Positions 22,654 through 33,529 of a stretch of DNA of 64,000 nt are shown in pieces; the first letter of the stretch is position 1, and each line of letters opens with the position of its first letter. Made by a program: the position numbers and the translations under genes. The notes below the pieces were generated by a model, which searched no databases, was not told where the DNA came from, and saw only the letters and a list, made by a program, of their open reading frames with translations. Origin of the DNA: Hansfordia pulvinata (taxonomy: Eukaryota > Ascomycota > Sordariomycetes > Xylariales); contig BJKQ01000027.1 of the NCBI GenBank assembly GCA_006538405.1, positions 1-64,000 of the forward strand, given 5' to 3'.

Positions 22654-23657
22654 GATAAGGTGTTCGAAGCGCAGTGTGGTGTTTCCTTCAATACTACTTT
22701 TTCAACGAGAAACAGTGTGCAGGGTTTGTTCCCACGAATCGACCTGTGGTGTCCTCTGCAGCCAGGTGTTTATATACATACCTCACTCATTAATGCTCCC
22801 TGCTGTATACCACACCAATATTCTCAGAGTATGGCTGTTTGGTCTTGTCTCACTGTCCACAATGCAGTCTCGGGAGTTTGCCTAACACGAGGTTCCCGTA
22901 AGGCTATTCTAGGCCCGAACTTAAGCTTATTCCCGTCAGTAATCGCAAGCACTTAAGTGCTTACACTTTGTAAAAGCCATAACCATGCGCGCGACACAGT
23001 AGCTCAAGCTTGAAGATTCGAGTGGCAGTCGTCCTGCTCGATTGGGAATGCGCTATCCAGTATGGCTCAGCCGGGCCCATGATACTCCTAGCGGGAGCCT
23101 AAGGCCTAAGAGTTCAGTGGTTGCGGCCTACCCGCGCGCATAAGGAGATTTCAGCAACTAGCAGGATGGAGGCGCCCCTTGGCGCAGCATGACAAACTCG
23201 GCCTGGATTGATCCTGTCTGTCAAGTAAGCACCGAGGCAGGCACGCAAACATGGACTGCCAGGACTGGTGAAATTGGCGTTGAAGTATGCACGTGTTGGT
23301 AATCGCTCCTCTTTGATCCAACTACTCATGTAAACGCTCCGGGCGGCCCGGTCACCGCACGAGCTCTCCTAATCCAGGACATGCGACAGCCTGATTGCGA
23401 GGTGATGTCCATAGGTATAAGAGCGATAGGGGAGTCGCTGGGAATCCCGCATATGGATCATCAACAATCATTCTAAGATCTTCGCTTCTTACTCACCTAT
23501 CACTTCCAATATCCGACTCTATTCACATTTTCCATTCGCGTTGGCTTAATCGATTCGGATTCGCCATTTGCACGGTCCACCTTTCCGCTTCCTCGGCAGC
23601 TTTCGAAGACCCGCTTCCATTTGCACCTTTAAAAAACTCACCCCCACCCCGTCCACC
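22654..23657. other. Intergenic region
   Basis: About 1 kb of mixed composition. The last 150 bases before 23658 are CT-rich (for example CTCACCCCCACCCCGTCCACC just before the ATG), typical of a fungal 5' leader. No gene recognised. Confidence 0.5.
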
Positions 23658-24284
23658 ATGCTGTCCAACATCAAGAACGCCGCCACCTTCCTTTTCGTGG
23701 CCGCCAGCGCCATAGTTGTCACCGCCGGCCCGGTTGATGCCGAGGCCGCCGAGCTCGGGATCACCCCGTGGCCGTTGATGAAGCGCGTGGACCCGAAGTA
23801 CAACCATATCGACGGCTGCACGAGCCTGCCCGGCGTCGTCAACGGCGAGTGCATCTGGTGCTATTCCGAGAGAGATGCGAAGGGATTGGAGCTGATCCAG
23901 CAGCGGGCCAACGTAGGTCTTCTCTTCCCTTTACCACATTCCCCTCTCTCCACCCGCACCCGTCTGCCTCGATCCTCACGCTCGAAACTCTGTTTCTATA
24001 TCATTCGCCGCTGTGAATGGGTGGCTAACCACAGGACTCGTCGACAGTGCAACGGTGGAGGCGAATGCGTGCAGATCAAGCAGGGATTCAAGTCAATGAA
24101 GAGCGCGGGCGATGGCACCTATGGCACGTCGTGCAGGGCGTTCAGCGGTGACTACTGCCAGGGCGACACGCAGCTCTTCTACTCGGGCAACGTCATCGCC
24201 GGCTCGGGAGACACGCACCAGCCCGACAACAGCAACGGCACTGACATCACCATGTACAGCTACATGTGCTACTTCAACTGCTAA
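23658..24284 (+). CDS. Cys-rich secreted protein with Kex2-like processing site
   Basis: Exons 23658-23912 and 24048-24284 (donor GTAGGT, CTAAC branch in GGCTAACC, acceptor CGACAG), 163 residues. A nearer acceptor (ACAG at 24031-24034) would give the wrong phase and lose the cysteines. A signal peptide of about 23-27 residues (TFLFVAASAIVVTAG) is followed by a short pro-segment ending PLMKR, a Kex2-type dibasic site near residue 42, then a mature domain with nine cysteines (contexts DGC, GEC, IWC, CNGG, GEC, TSC, DYC, YMC, FNC). The architecture is that of secreted effectors or antimicrobial proteins, but I recognise no family. Confidence 0.78.
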   Translation: MLSNIKNAATFLFVAASAIVVTAGPVDAEAAELGITPWPLMKRVDPKYNHIDGCTSLPGVVNGECIWCYSERDAKGLELIQQRANVGLLFPLPHSPLSTRTRLPRSSRSKLCFYIIRRCEWVANHRTRRQCNGGGECVQIKQGFKSMKSAGDGTYGTSCRAFSGDYCQGDTQLFYSGNVIAGSGDTHQPDNSNGTDITMYSYMCYFNC

Positions 24285-24844
24285 GGCAGCAGAAGAGCAA
24301 CGGCAGCGCCATCTGGCCACGCCGAAGTCTCGAGGGGCTCCAGGGCAAACATATGCACCCATACAGTTGCATTTCTTGACATTATGCCTGCCGTCCATCT
24401 TTCACGCGGTCTTCAACAGCCCGGGTTCTTCTGCGAGAGGGATGATTGACCCAGTAGATGCTGGGGGTAAATGATGGGGATGTGGCCGGCTAACAGAGCT
24501 CTTTCTTACATTTTGTTTGTAGCCTATTACATGTATCGATAGCCCACGGATCGCGCAGTGGCCGGGGTGCTCTTGGCTGGCCAAAATAATACAATCCATG
24601 TTCCGGAAATGATAATTGCCTTTGGAATGGTCTTTGCCCACATAATCTTTCCATTAACAAATCGTGCGCGTCTTGTAGGTATCCTATCATCACGACTCGA
24701 GGGTAACTGGCCGGCTTCTTGTCACAATCGAGAGGCCAGGATTGACACAGGTCAGACCAACAGGGAGCCACTCGTCAAATGGGGCACGCCGGCCTCATGG
24801 AACTCGGTAAATGGCTAACAAACTGGCTCAAATGCACTGAGCTC
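24285..24844. other. Intergenic between convergent genes
   Basis: 3' flanks of the secreted-protein gene and the P450 gene. No gene or repeat recognised. Confidence 0.5.
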
Positions 24845-26623
24845 TCAACGCTGCCCGTCAGACTCCAGTCCGGGCGCAGCACGGGGGTGAATCCACTTGT
24901 CAGCGCCGTCTGTCCTTGTGAAGACAACCTTCAAGTTCTTCGGCATCAGCGGCCCTGCCTACATTAGATCTGGTTAGCACTAGTTCATTTGCGAAGTCTG
25001 ACGCCGTTTCTCGATTTGTGGCACTCCTGCCTAACCCTGCGACGTACCGGTGTCATTTTCCTCTCCCACGTGGGATGCAGTCTCCATCGCCCTGAAGTCA
25101 GCAGCACGGACATGGTGAGTCTATGCGCCGCCAACGCCCACTTCTGGCCCAGGCACGCTCGTTTGCCCCCGTGGAAAGTGATGAGGGCGGCCTTGCTGGT
25201 GGCGCGACGGTACAGAGCCGTCGCTTCCTCCAACGTGCTCCCCCAACGTTCCGGCGCGAACTCGTCGGCATCAGGTCCCCAGAACTCTCGGTTCCGATTC
25301 GTGCAGTACCCGTTGTACCCCGTGAATGTCCCCGGCTGCAGAGCGATCTCGCCGAGGACTGCATCCGCCTGTGTGCGCTTGTTCATGATTTGCGACAGAG
25401 GAGGATACAGTCGAAGAGTCTCGAACATGGTTGCCGTCAGGAGAGGTAGACCAGACAGTTTGTCAGCATCGCGACGATCTTGGTACGATAGACCCATCAG
25501 CTCCTCTCGCAAGCGCTGCTGCAACTCTGTGTTCTCGCAGATTACCAACAAGCTTGACAGCAGCAAGCATTGGGGGTTCTCGTGTCCTGCGATGAAAGTA
25601 ATCACACAGTTCTGTCTGAATTGCTCTCTGGTGCTATCGCATACGTCAGCCTGAATGCCAACACGGTGTGCCCCCTGCGGTCGTCATGGAGTCTGTTCAA
25701 GCCTCGCCTCCCTGTACTCACAGCAGTCCCTCACGATACGCAGCGACCAGTCTGCAACCCAGATTTGGCGCATCGCTTGTGCAGTGACCGGGCTCGTGCC
25801 CCTGCAGCAAAAGGTCCGCGAGGTCTTCGTTGAAGGCCAAGACGGCCCGTTTAGCTTCTGCACGACCTGGAAGGTTTAACCGATCCAGCATTGGGAAGTT
25901 GAGGTGGAACGGGTTGAAAATTTTGGGCTTGATTGTCCTCTGGAGCTGAAGAATACAAGCGTCGGGGTTTCCTAGAGCCTGCATGTGTGATAAACTGTCA
26001 GAGAGGTTCTCAACACGTGTAGGTACTGCCCGCGTTACCTCTATTTCGAAGCCAAGGAGCGATTCCGTGACATTGTTGATAGCAAAAGCTTGGACGTGGT
26101 CCTGCATTGCAACGCCTCCGGTTTGGCTTTGGTCTCGGGAAACAAGGTCGATCAGCCTCTCGGCGTTTTTTAGTATGGGGCCTGGGTCGACAGCAGACTG
26201 CAGCCCTGGCTTCATTACCGCCGCAAAGAGCTTCCACTTGTCGTCGACAGAGCTGATGATGTTCTCGCCCGTGTAGAGAGCCAAGACGGAGTTGGGATTC
26301 TTGACATGGTTCCCGGCTTTCGGGAATGTCTGGTCCTGCTTGAGGATGTGCGCCATGTACGACGGGGCCGTGACCAAGACATTCCAGTGCCCACCGAAAA
26401 AGATGTTGACGGCGCCCGATTTGGCAAGTGGCTCTTTCAGATATCGGTGGTATAAGTCCTCTTGGTCGACGTGTAGGAACAATGGGAGCAGAGTGTAATA
26501 GAAAGGTATCGTCGGGATGTTACTGGGATGCCAGACTGGTGGCAGCAGCCGTGCCCTTACGACAGCCCAGAGTCTGCCAACCAGAAGTACCCCTATCAGC
26601 AGGGCAAGTATGAATTGAAGCAT
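24845..26623 (-). CDS. Cytochrome P450 of the isocyanide cluster
   Basis: Exons 25722-26623, 25048-25615 and 24845-24958, 527 residues. A membrane anchor covers residues 1-20 (MLQFILALLIGVLLVGRLWA). The I-helix is FIAGHEN, split from exon 1 by the first intron; ETLR is the ExxR pair; FAPERW follows; the heme loop is FHGGKRACLG. The second intron (GTACGT donor, TAG acceptor, 89 bases) is needed to reach a normal P450 C-terminus (AGPLMPKNLKVVF); reading through it gives an abnormal basic tail. Divergent from the isocyanide synthase-dioxygenase gene over a shared 945-base promoter, so it likely oxidises or couples the isocyanide product, as Dit2 and xanthocillin-type P450s act downstream of their synthases. 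The exact reaction is unknown. Confidence 0.88.
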
Positions 26624-27568
26624 GACGGCTCTGAGAAGGAGGCGGGAGGGGGTTTCCTAGTGCCGCGCGGGAGCCGATTCAAGCGCAAGACGGGCTGTGG
26701 TGAAAGCCAGGTAGACCGGACAGACTGGCAGCACGACCACATAAAACCGCACGCAGAAGCGGCTGCGCAAGACCTGCGACTCGAAGAGCAAGGAGTACGG
26801 GATCCAGGCAGCGAGTCCGAGTCTGCGATGCCATGCCCATCAGGCCGCAACAAAGGCCGGCGACCCGGTGCGCGCTCCAGGTCGGCTGCCATGATCCGAC
26901 GGGGAGCCGGCACAGTGCGAGGACGACGCGTCCCCCAGCCAAGGTACAAGGCTGCCAAGCCAAGTCGGGTGTGCCGTGTGAGGCGGAACCGAGCGCCATA
27001 AGCGTCTCGGCATGCACGACGGCTTCATTCATCTCAATAGGTGCCAGGCAAGATCAGCTGGGGATTCGGGAAGACACTTGCGTCCCCAGGCTGAGGCAGC
27101 AGCCGGCCTCATGCTTGTACGTGTCCGGTGGCGTCGAATCAGTGAGCAAGTTTGAGGGGATTGGAGCGGGCACACCCTCTACATCCGCTGTACTTGAGGA
27201 AGCGCGCTCACTTGCCGCAAGGGCTTGGCATAGAACCGGCGAAGAATAGGACTGCTATCACGGAGGGGGAGAAATGACTCAATTGCTCTCACTGCGGGAG
27301 TGGGGGGATGAGAAGAGGGGGGGTGGCACACGAATGGGCCTTTTGGCACGGCCACGAAAGGTGTGTCTGACGGAACCAGAGGGCTGAACGTCGCCAGGGG
27401 CCCGATGAGGGTATTGATATAGGTTCCGGGGGTCTCGAAGGCCGCTGCAGAGATCCGGTGCAATGGCTCAGACCTCATACTTGCCCACGGAGAGACGACG
27501 ACGACGAGGACCGTCCGTGGCCGCGTCATTCCAAGTGTCTGTTAACCAGCTCGACCCTGTCTTGCGCC
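26624..27568. promoter_or_regulatory. Bidirectional promoter, P450 / isocyanide synthase
   Basis: 945 bases between divergent starts. Long pyrimidine-rich tracts on the minus strand near 27290-27330 look like leader or core-promoter sequence. A TGAGCAAG near 27142-27149 resembles the reverse of the TTTGCTCA copper-regulon (Mac1-type) element with one mismatch. Several minus-strand frames (26679-27032, 27179-27529) look accidental. Confidence 0.4.
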
Positions 27569-29637
27569 ATGTCCGCAGAGACTGTCGCCTTCCTTCCAGC
27601 CCAGGCGCCGGGCCTGCTTCCATCAAGCGAGCTGCCAGCCCCGACGCACTCCGACGGGAACGTCGATCCTTTGGCTGGGGCCCATCCCGCATCGCGTCCC
27701 CCAGCCGGACCATGGAGCACGCCTGGCGATGGACAGTCCCTCGGAGCACAGCCCCACAAGCTGACCGCTGTCGCGATTCTCAACAAGATCGCCAGCTACT
27801 CCACGTGGGCTGGGGACTCGGGGGGGGCTGCCGGTGCTGTCCAAGCCTTTCTTCCGGCCGTGTCCCGGGCCGTCGCCAGCGGTGCGCCGGTGCGCATGCT
27901 GCTGCCCGGCTTCCCCTTCAAGGACGGCTCTGGCACGACGACCCTCGGTGTCTTGCCGGATCTGGGCGAGGAGCTGGCGCTGGCCCATCTGCAGGGGCTC
28001 TGCGATAGCGTCTCGTCCGTCTACGCCGGCGGTGCTGAAGTGCTCATATGCTCGGACGGCTTGGTGTACAATGGTCGGTAACCTCGTCCGCCCTGCCGCC
28101 ACAACTCTGCGCTGCGAGGACTGTTGCTGACCTGCTCGGACGCGCCAGACCTGCTCGGCGTCTCCCAGGCGCAGGTTTGGGAGTATGGCGAAGGCGTGAG
28201 AGGCATTGCGGCTTCCAAGCAGCATCGTGGTCTCGGGTTCGTCCGTCTCCGCGATGTTCTCGAGTTTGACCTGGATGCGGTGCACTGGGCTACCGACCCT
28301 AAGGCTTCGTACATTGAACATGCCGCCTCGATAAGGGACACTCTGCTCGAACGGTTCGGCCACGAACCAACGGACGCCGACGACAACCATCCTAAGCCGG
28401 ACGTGAACGCATCCAGGCGTCTCGACACCTTCTCTCAGGTCCTGGGCGAGGCGCAACACAGCGATCAGGCCCGGACGGCCAGCCGCATGCAAGAGCGCGC
28501 TCGTGCATACGGGCGCGCTCTCTCTGCAGCCTATCCCGACCATGTTCGCCTCAGCATTCACGACTCGGACAACAGTGACCGGTTTTCCGTCTCGCTACTT
28601 CCCTCTCCAGGAGACCGCCGTACTGTAGGGATGATGCCGTGGCGATGCGCCGTTGCCGTGGGCGTCGACGGGTCCTATGGCGCGGTGCTGCCCCACGGTT
28701 TGCACGGGGACTACGAGGTCATCCACCATCACCAGACTCGACGCCCGTACTTCCTCCGGGCCCGGTCGCCGATGTTCGACTGGGCAGCCTCCGGTCTCGA
28801 TGTCCACTTCGAGCACCTGTACCCCTGTGGTGTCATTATCCGTCCGTCGGGGTCATCTGCGCCCATCTCCCTCCGTCAGGTCCCCATGGACAAAGTCCGG
28901 CATCTGTCCAACAGCCTCTCGCCGGTCGTCTTACGCGGCTTCGAGGAGACGACGGATGAGGACCTGTGGGTCGAGAAGGGCCACGAACTCGGCGAGATCC
29001 TGAGCTGGGCCCTGACAGGCACCATCTTCAAGGTACTGGACACCGGCGACACGGACAAGATGGCCAACAACGTCACCTCCAACGAGCCGCTCCCCATGCA
29101 TTTCGACGGGATCTTCAAGTTCAAGGAAGAGACCGACCCTGACACGGGCGCGGTGAAGAAGACGCTCAACCCCCCGGGTACCAGTACTTCACGTGCTTGC
29201 ACACCGCGCCTCCCGGGGACGGCTTCACTCTGTTCTCCAACTCGAGACTCTTCTTCGAGCACCTCCCACCACCGTGGACGCTTGAGATGCTGGAGCCCAT
29301 CACGTGGGAGATGGCCAACGACGGGTTCTGGACGAACAAGCACACGGGCCTGCCGCTGGTCGTGCGCCACCCCGCGACCGGCAGGCCCTGCGTCCGATGG
29401 CACTCGCCCTGGGACGGGGAGAAGACCAAGTACTCGACGTACCGGATCACCATCGAGAACGGGGACCAGGCCATCGTGCCGCTGGTCGAGGCGCTGACGT
29501 ACGACTACCGGGTCTGCCTGCGCTTTTCCTGGGAGGTCGGCGACGTGCTGGTGAGCGACAACGTGGCCATGCTGCACACCCGCACGGGCTACGCCAGTGC
29601 ATGCAAGCGGGAGATGTGGCGCATCCACCTGGACTGA
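27569..29637 (+). CDS. Isocyanide synthase-TauD dioxygenase fusion (frameshifted)
   Basis: Exon 1 27569-28073, intron 28074-28148 (CTGAC branch, CCAG acceptor), exon 2 28149-29637; about 664 residues if the frame is continuous. The N-terminal half is a DIT1/PvcA isocyanide synthase: LLPGFPFKDG, LPDLGEELALAHL, ICSDGLVYN at the intron, VWEYGE and HVRLSIHDS. The C-terminal half is a TauD/PvcB-type Fe(II)/2-oxoglutarate dioxygenase with HFD (iron ligands) near 29100, NDGFWTNKHTGLPLVVRHP, LTYDYRVCLRFSWEVGD and AMLHTRTGY with the distal histidine. PvcA enzymes turn an amino acid (tyrosine or tryptophan) plus ribulose-5-phosphate into an isocyanide; PvcB-type partners desaturate it. A one-base shift occurs in the C run at 29170-29175 (six C; seven would keep frame), inside the dioxygenase domain between conserved segments. 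Confidence 0.88.
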
Positions 29638-30065
29638 AGCTGTCAGCCCTATAGCAATGGGGCTTTTCGTAACCCCTGCTGCGGAATTTGATCCCCCATC
29701 TTTTTACCACGCTCGCTAGTTAGACTCGTAAACAGAAAGCCTCATCCCCCATCTTTTGATCCACAATGCAGAGTTGTTTCAGGTGCCATGCGCGTTAGTC
29801 ATTGATCACCAATCACAGGGTACACTCGCGATGATCACCTTGGTACTGGGTATAGGCACGGGACGGGGGTGGTGTAAGTGCAGCGACGCCAAGGCCGCTG
29901 ACAGCCCAGAGTGACAGCGAAAGACAAGCAGTTGGATTGTACAATACAGACGAGACTAAGTAACAAGGAAGAGAAAGAGCGGCTGTCATCTATGAGTAAG
30001 TAAGTAAGCACCTAGGTATCCGAATCTGAGCCCACCACGTGGGCATCCCCCATCACGGCTTGGCC
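29638..30065. other. Intergenic between convergent synthase genes
   Basis: 428 bases holding the 3' ends of two convergent isocyanide synthase genes. No ORF. Short ATGAGTAAGTAAGTAAG repeat near 29992. Confidence 0.5.
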
Positions 30066-31985
30066 TCACAGCTTGGCCCGTGGCGTACCGGTCACGTCCC
30101 AAACAATGCCCAACACCACCGTCGAAAATGTGGCCCGGGCCAACACGAAGAGTCCATTCACGAGGTTCGTCCACCTGGTGAGGATCACCGCCCAGGACAC
30201 GGCCACATCGGGCGAGGTGACAGCGGGATCGGCGACAGGGACGGCGGCGGTGAGATTGCGCGACGAATCGCATCCATCGCCCCCGCGGCCGCAGCGGCTG
30301 AGTGCAAAGTGGCCGCCCCCCGGGGCGCCGCCGTCAGTCCAGCCGCCGGCGTACTCGCCAGAGGCTACCGCATCCTGTGCGACGCTGGCGCGCGCCAAGT
30401 ACAGCACGTCATCCCCGGCCACGTGGAGAACACTGTTGTGCCAGGGCGTGGGCACCTGGAAGTCCAACGGGGCTGAGGATGCCGAGACGTGCGGCCCCGC
30501 GTCGTCGAGGCTGCGGATGGCGCGCACGCGGGCCGCTGGCAGCAGGCGGATGCCAAACTTGGGGCCGGCGTTGTTGTGCCCGTGGATGGACAGGCGGATG
30601 CAGTCGGGGAACAGCAGCTCGATGTAGTTGGCGAACGCCTGGTTGCGCGCCATCATCTCCTCCGCCGTCGCCTGCGCCACCTTCTTCCTCTTCGAAGTCG
30701 ACCAGGGCTTCTCGCCGCTCTGCTTGTCGCCGCGAGGCAGGCCACCTTGCAGGTCGTCCAGTATGAAGCGCGACAAGCCGCGGTAGGTTTGCAGGGCTCT
30801 GGGATCCTGTGCCTCGAGCAAGCCGCGTAGTTGCTTGCGGTCGATGCCGCTGGCGGCTTCCAAGATGCCACGGGCGAGGGCGGGTCCGTGGCTCTCGCCT
30901 GCCGCCATGGCCTGGGAGGGCTTCTTCTGTCTCGAAAGACATGTTTGCTTGCTTTTCTCGCCTTCGAGGTTGGGCACAAGATCGGTGAGGGTGCGAAACC
31001 TCACCTCGGCGAGCCCGTCGGCTGGCAAGGCATGGGATTCTTGCACCACTTTGTTTATCGCTTGCAAGTTCGATTCGTACTCGGAAACCTGGTCGTCGTC
31101 GACGCCAACTAGTGTGGAAAAAGACGTTAGTATTTGTTTTGTGGATCACTTTTTCCTTCCCCTTTTGACACTTCAAGAAGTCTGTTGTTCGCATTGACGC
31201 CCGTATCTTACACGCCATGTTTCATACGTACCGCAACTGGCCAGAACATGGCCATCGTGAATGATGGAAACAATAGCACCGGGCCTGTACATCTTCTGCA
31301 GGCTGCGTACGAAGGCGTGCAGCTGCTCGATGGCAATGCGCTCGCCTAGATCGGGTTTGACGCCTCCCACTTTGAGCTGGTTGGGCGATTTGCACGGGAA
31401 AGCCGGCAGAATGAAATGGCACGGCTCGCCCCGGTGCAAAAAGTCCAAAACACGTCGATGGAAGTATGCTCGACCAGAAATTCCCCACTGGTCATCTCTC
31501 GGTGTACTGAGGAGCATGCGTTCAAACACATCCACGATGCCGTCTGCGATCGGATGGCAGGTTTTGGTCGGGGTCAAAGATGGAGGTGGGTTGACGATGT
31601 GACGCGGTCGTAAGGTTGTCTGTGAGAGAAGAAAGGACTCCATCAAATCTCGAAACTCTCTGTCTCCGGAAAGGTCTGATCTGCCTGAGATCAGACCGAC
31701 GCAGCATCTATCAGAGTCTTGATATAGTTCGCGAGCGTGTAGAGTAGAGGTTTCAGCACGGAAAAATGGGCCCGCTTCAGGATTCATGATGCTTGACATA
31801 TCGATCACTTGCGGAGGCCGCAGCGTGTTCTGGTCGGGGTGACAGGTCGAAAGTTGAGTCCATATCTGTGGCCATGCGGCTGTGATGGCTTCGGCCTCCC
31901 GGCCCTCAACGGCGAGGAGTGTGCCGTCATGATCGCGGCAATAGAAGCCAAGGGTGGAGTGGTACAGCGAGGAACCGGTATTCAT
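30066..31985 (-). CDS. Stand-alone isocyanide synthase (DIT1/PvcA family)
   Basis: Exons 31232-31985 and 30066-31108 (donor GTACGT, acceptor ACTAG, 123-base intron), 598 residues. After about 130 residues of N-terminal extension comes the synthase domain: CHFILPAFPCKSPN, VGGVKPDLGERIAIEQLHAF, HDGHVL interrupted by the intron at the same place as in the fusion gene, GVDDDQVSEYE, YIELLFPDCIRLSIHGHNNAGPKF and TPWHNSVLHVAGD. There is no dioxygenase domain. The last roughly 90 residues are unusual: glycine-rich and then hydrophobic (FVLARATFSTVVLGIVW), possibly a membrane tail. Convergent to the fusion gene and divergent from an exporter. In yeast the homologue Dit1 acts with a P450 and the Dtr1 exporter. 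Confidence 0.88.
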
Positions 31986-33529
31986 GGTTGATTCGGAAAA
32001 GCCCCTATGAAAGAGATATGCAGATGGTAATGCCCAGGACCGCTAGCAGATCCCACGGAAAAGAGGTAATCAAGATTGAGCCCTTTATCAAAGCTACTAG
32101 GCGAGGAACAGTGAGAACCACCGAGGCCAGAATACACTTTGCCATCACAATTAATGCTGAAAAGGCTCAAGTTGCTATATATACAATGGTATCTATGTCC
32201 AGGGCCGGCAAGCCAATAGGCAGAGAAACAGGTCAGCACAGAACGGAATAGACACTGAACAGCATGGAAAGCCCAAAAGTCCTTGCCCAGATACACACCT
32301 ACACATCGCAGGTTCATACCGGTAAACCCTGAGGCCCGCGCCCCGCACCCTGCATCCACTCCTCCACGCACGCCCTTGCACTGGCTTCCGCGTGGGCAGA
32401 AACCCAAGCCGGGCTTGATCCTGCCTTGGGCGAACCACCAAGAGGGGGTCCTCGTAGGAACGACGAAGCCGACGCGCCCCAGCGGCGGTGGTCAGACTCA
32501 GCTAGCTAGCTGAAGTGCGACAAAGGACCGTTGAGGCGAAGCAGGGGGCGGGATCTTTCGAAGAGGACGGGAGGTGAGGAGGGGTGGGGGGGAGGGGGGG
32601 CAGGCTGCGGCATGGCCGTGTTCTTGCACGATCGTGAGCCCGAGGTGACAGAGGCTACCCCCTCCTTTGCGTGGAATTGCAGCCTCAGCTGCTGGCTGCC
32701 AAGACCCGTCATGGGGGCTTCGGAGGTGCGACGAGGCAGACAAGGCAGCTGGATCCACGGCACGATGACCGGTGTACATGCGAGATACATCGGATGAGAA
32801 TAAAAAAAAACATTGCCGTCGAAAAGGGGGGAAGCTTTTCCATCATCCCCATGCCACGTGAGCATGTTTGCTCTCGTTTCTGCAGACAGTGCGAGAGAGC
32901 GGGCCAATTCGAGGTGGTAGCCGCCGGCCTTTGGCCCAGTCCCGGCCGACGCCGGAGTCAATGCGCCCACCCGGACGCCGCGTCCTCAGAGGGCGACGCA
33001 AATAGATCCTGACTGCGCTCGGTGCTGGAGCCACTGCTGTCGGCCTGCCTCGTGTGCTAAGCAGTCGGTCCCGTATCTAACATGAACCTTTCGAATATGT
33101 CTCCGTGGGTAGCACTAGCAGGCAAGCACGGCTGCTACCTAGAGGTGTCCATATGTTACATCCACTAGGTGGTAAGGTTAGGTAGGTGTGTACACGCAGT
33201 AGAGAGGAGCCCGGGCAGCATCCGTGGCAGGCACGCGTCGATGCCCCCCGTCGCCTCCTTCCTGTCAATCCCCAAGCGGTGTTAAATATTTCCTTCTCTT
33301 GTCTGGCCAAGATCCGGTTTCCTGGGCCATCTCCCTGTTCATCTGCCTGACCCATCTTCGGGAGCAACACAACTCGACCACCAAACAGTTGTCTACCCGC
33401 TTGGTGTCACCCAATCGCCTTCACCTGCCACAGCCGCACAAGACCAAGCCAGATCTTGTCCAAGCTCGGCCTGCGCGGCTCCAGCTTTGCCGCGTCGCAG
33501 CTTTTACTCCTCTTCCCAATTGCCTGAGT
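31986..33529. promoter_or_regulatory. Bidirectional promoter, isocyanide synthase / exporter
   Basis: 1.54 kb between divergent starts. Contains a G-rich run near 32578-32600 and the dyad listed separately. A long pyrimidine-rich leader precedes the exporter ATG (33240-33530). No convincing gene. Confidence 0.45.
32860..32873. promoter_or_regulatory. GAGCA-N4-TGCTC dyad, copper-element-like
   Basis: Perfect 5-base inverted repeat with a 4-base spacer; the right half reads TTTGCTC, 7 of 8 bases of the Mac1-type TTTGCTCA copper element, and the left half GAGCATG is similar on the other strand. Known fungal isocyanide clusters can be copper-starvation controlled, so the site is worth testing; the identification is tentative. 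Confidence 0.3.

Noticed and set aside
26640..27529. Possible extra cluster gene on the minus strand (membrane-like frames such as 26679-27032)
   Set aside because: No consistent splice model joins the pieces, and one hydrophobic stretch near 26650-26800 is interrupted by stops. The region works better as a bidirectional promoter.
27623..28561. 312-codon minus-strand frame
   Set aside because: Antisense of the isocyanide synthase domain; no recognisable motif.
29170..29240. Intron explaining the frame change in the synthase-dioxygenase fusion (GTACCA donor)
   Set aside because: It would remove the conserved YQYFTCLHTAP and FTLFSNSR segments of the dioxygenase, so an indel is more likely.
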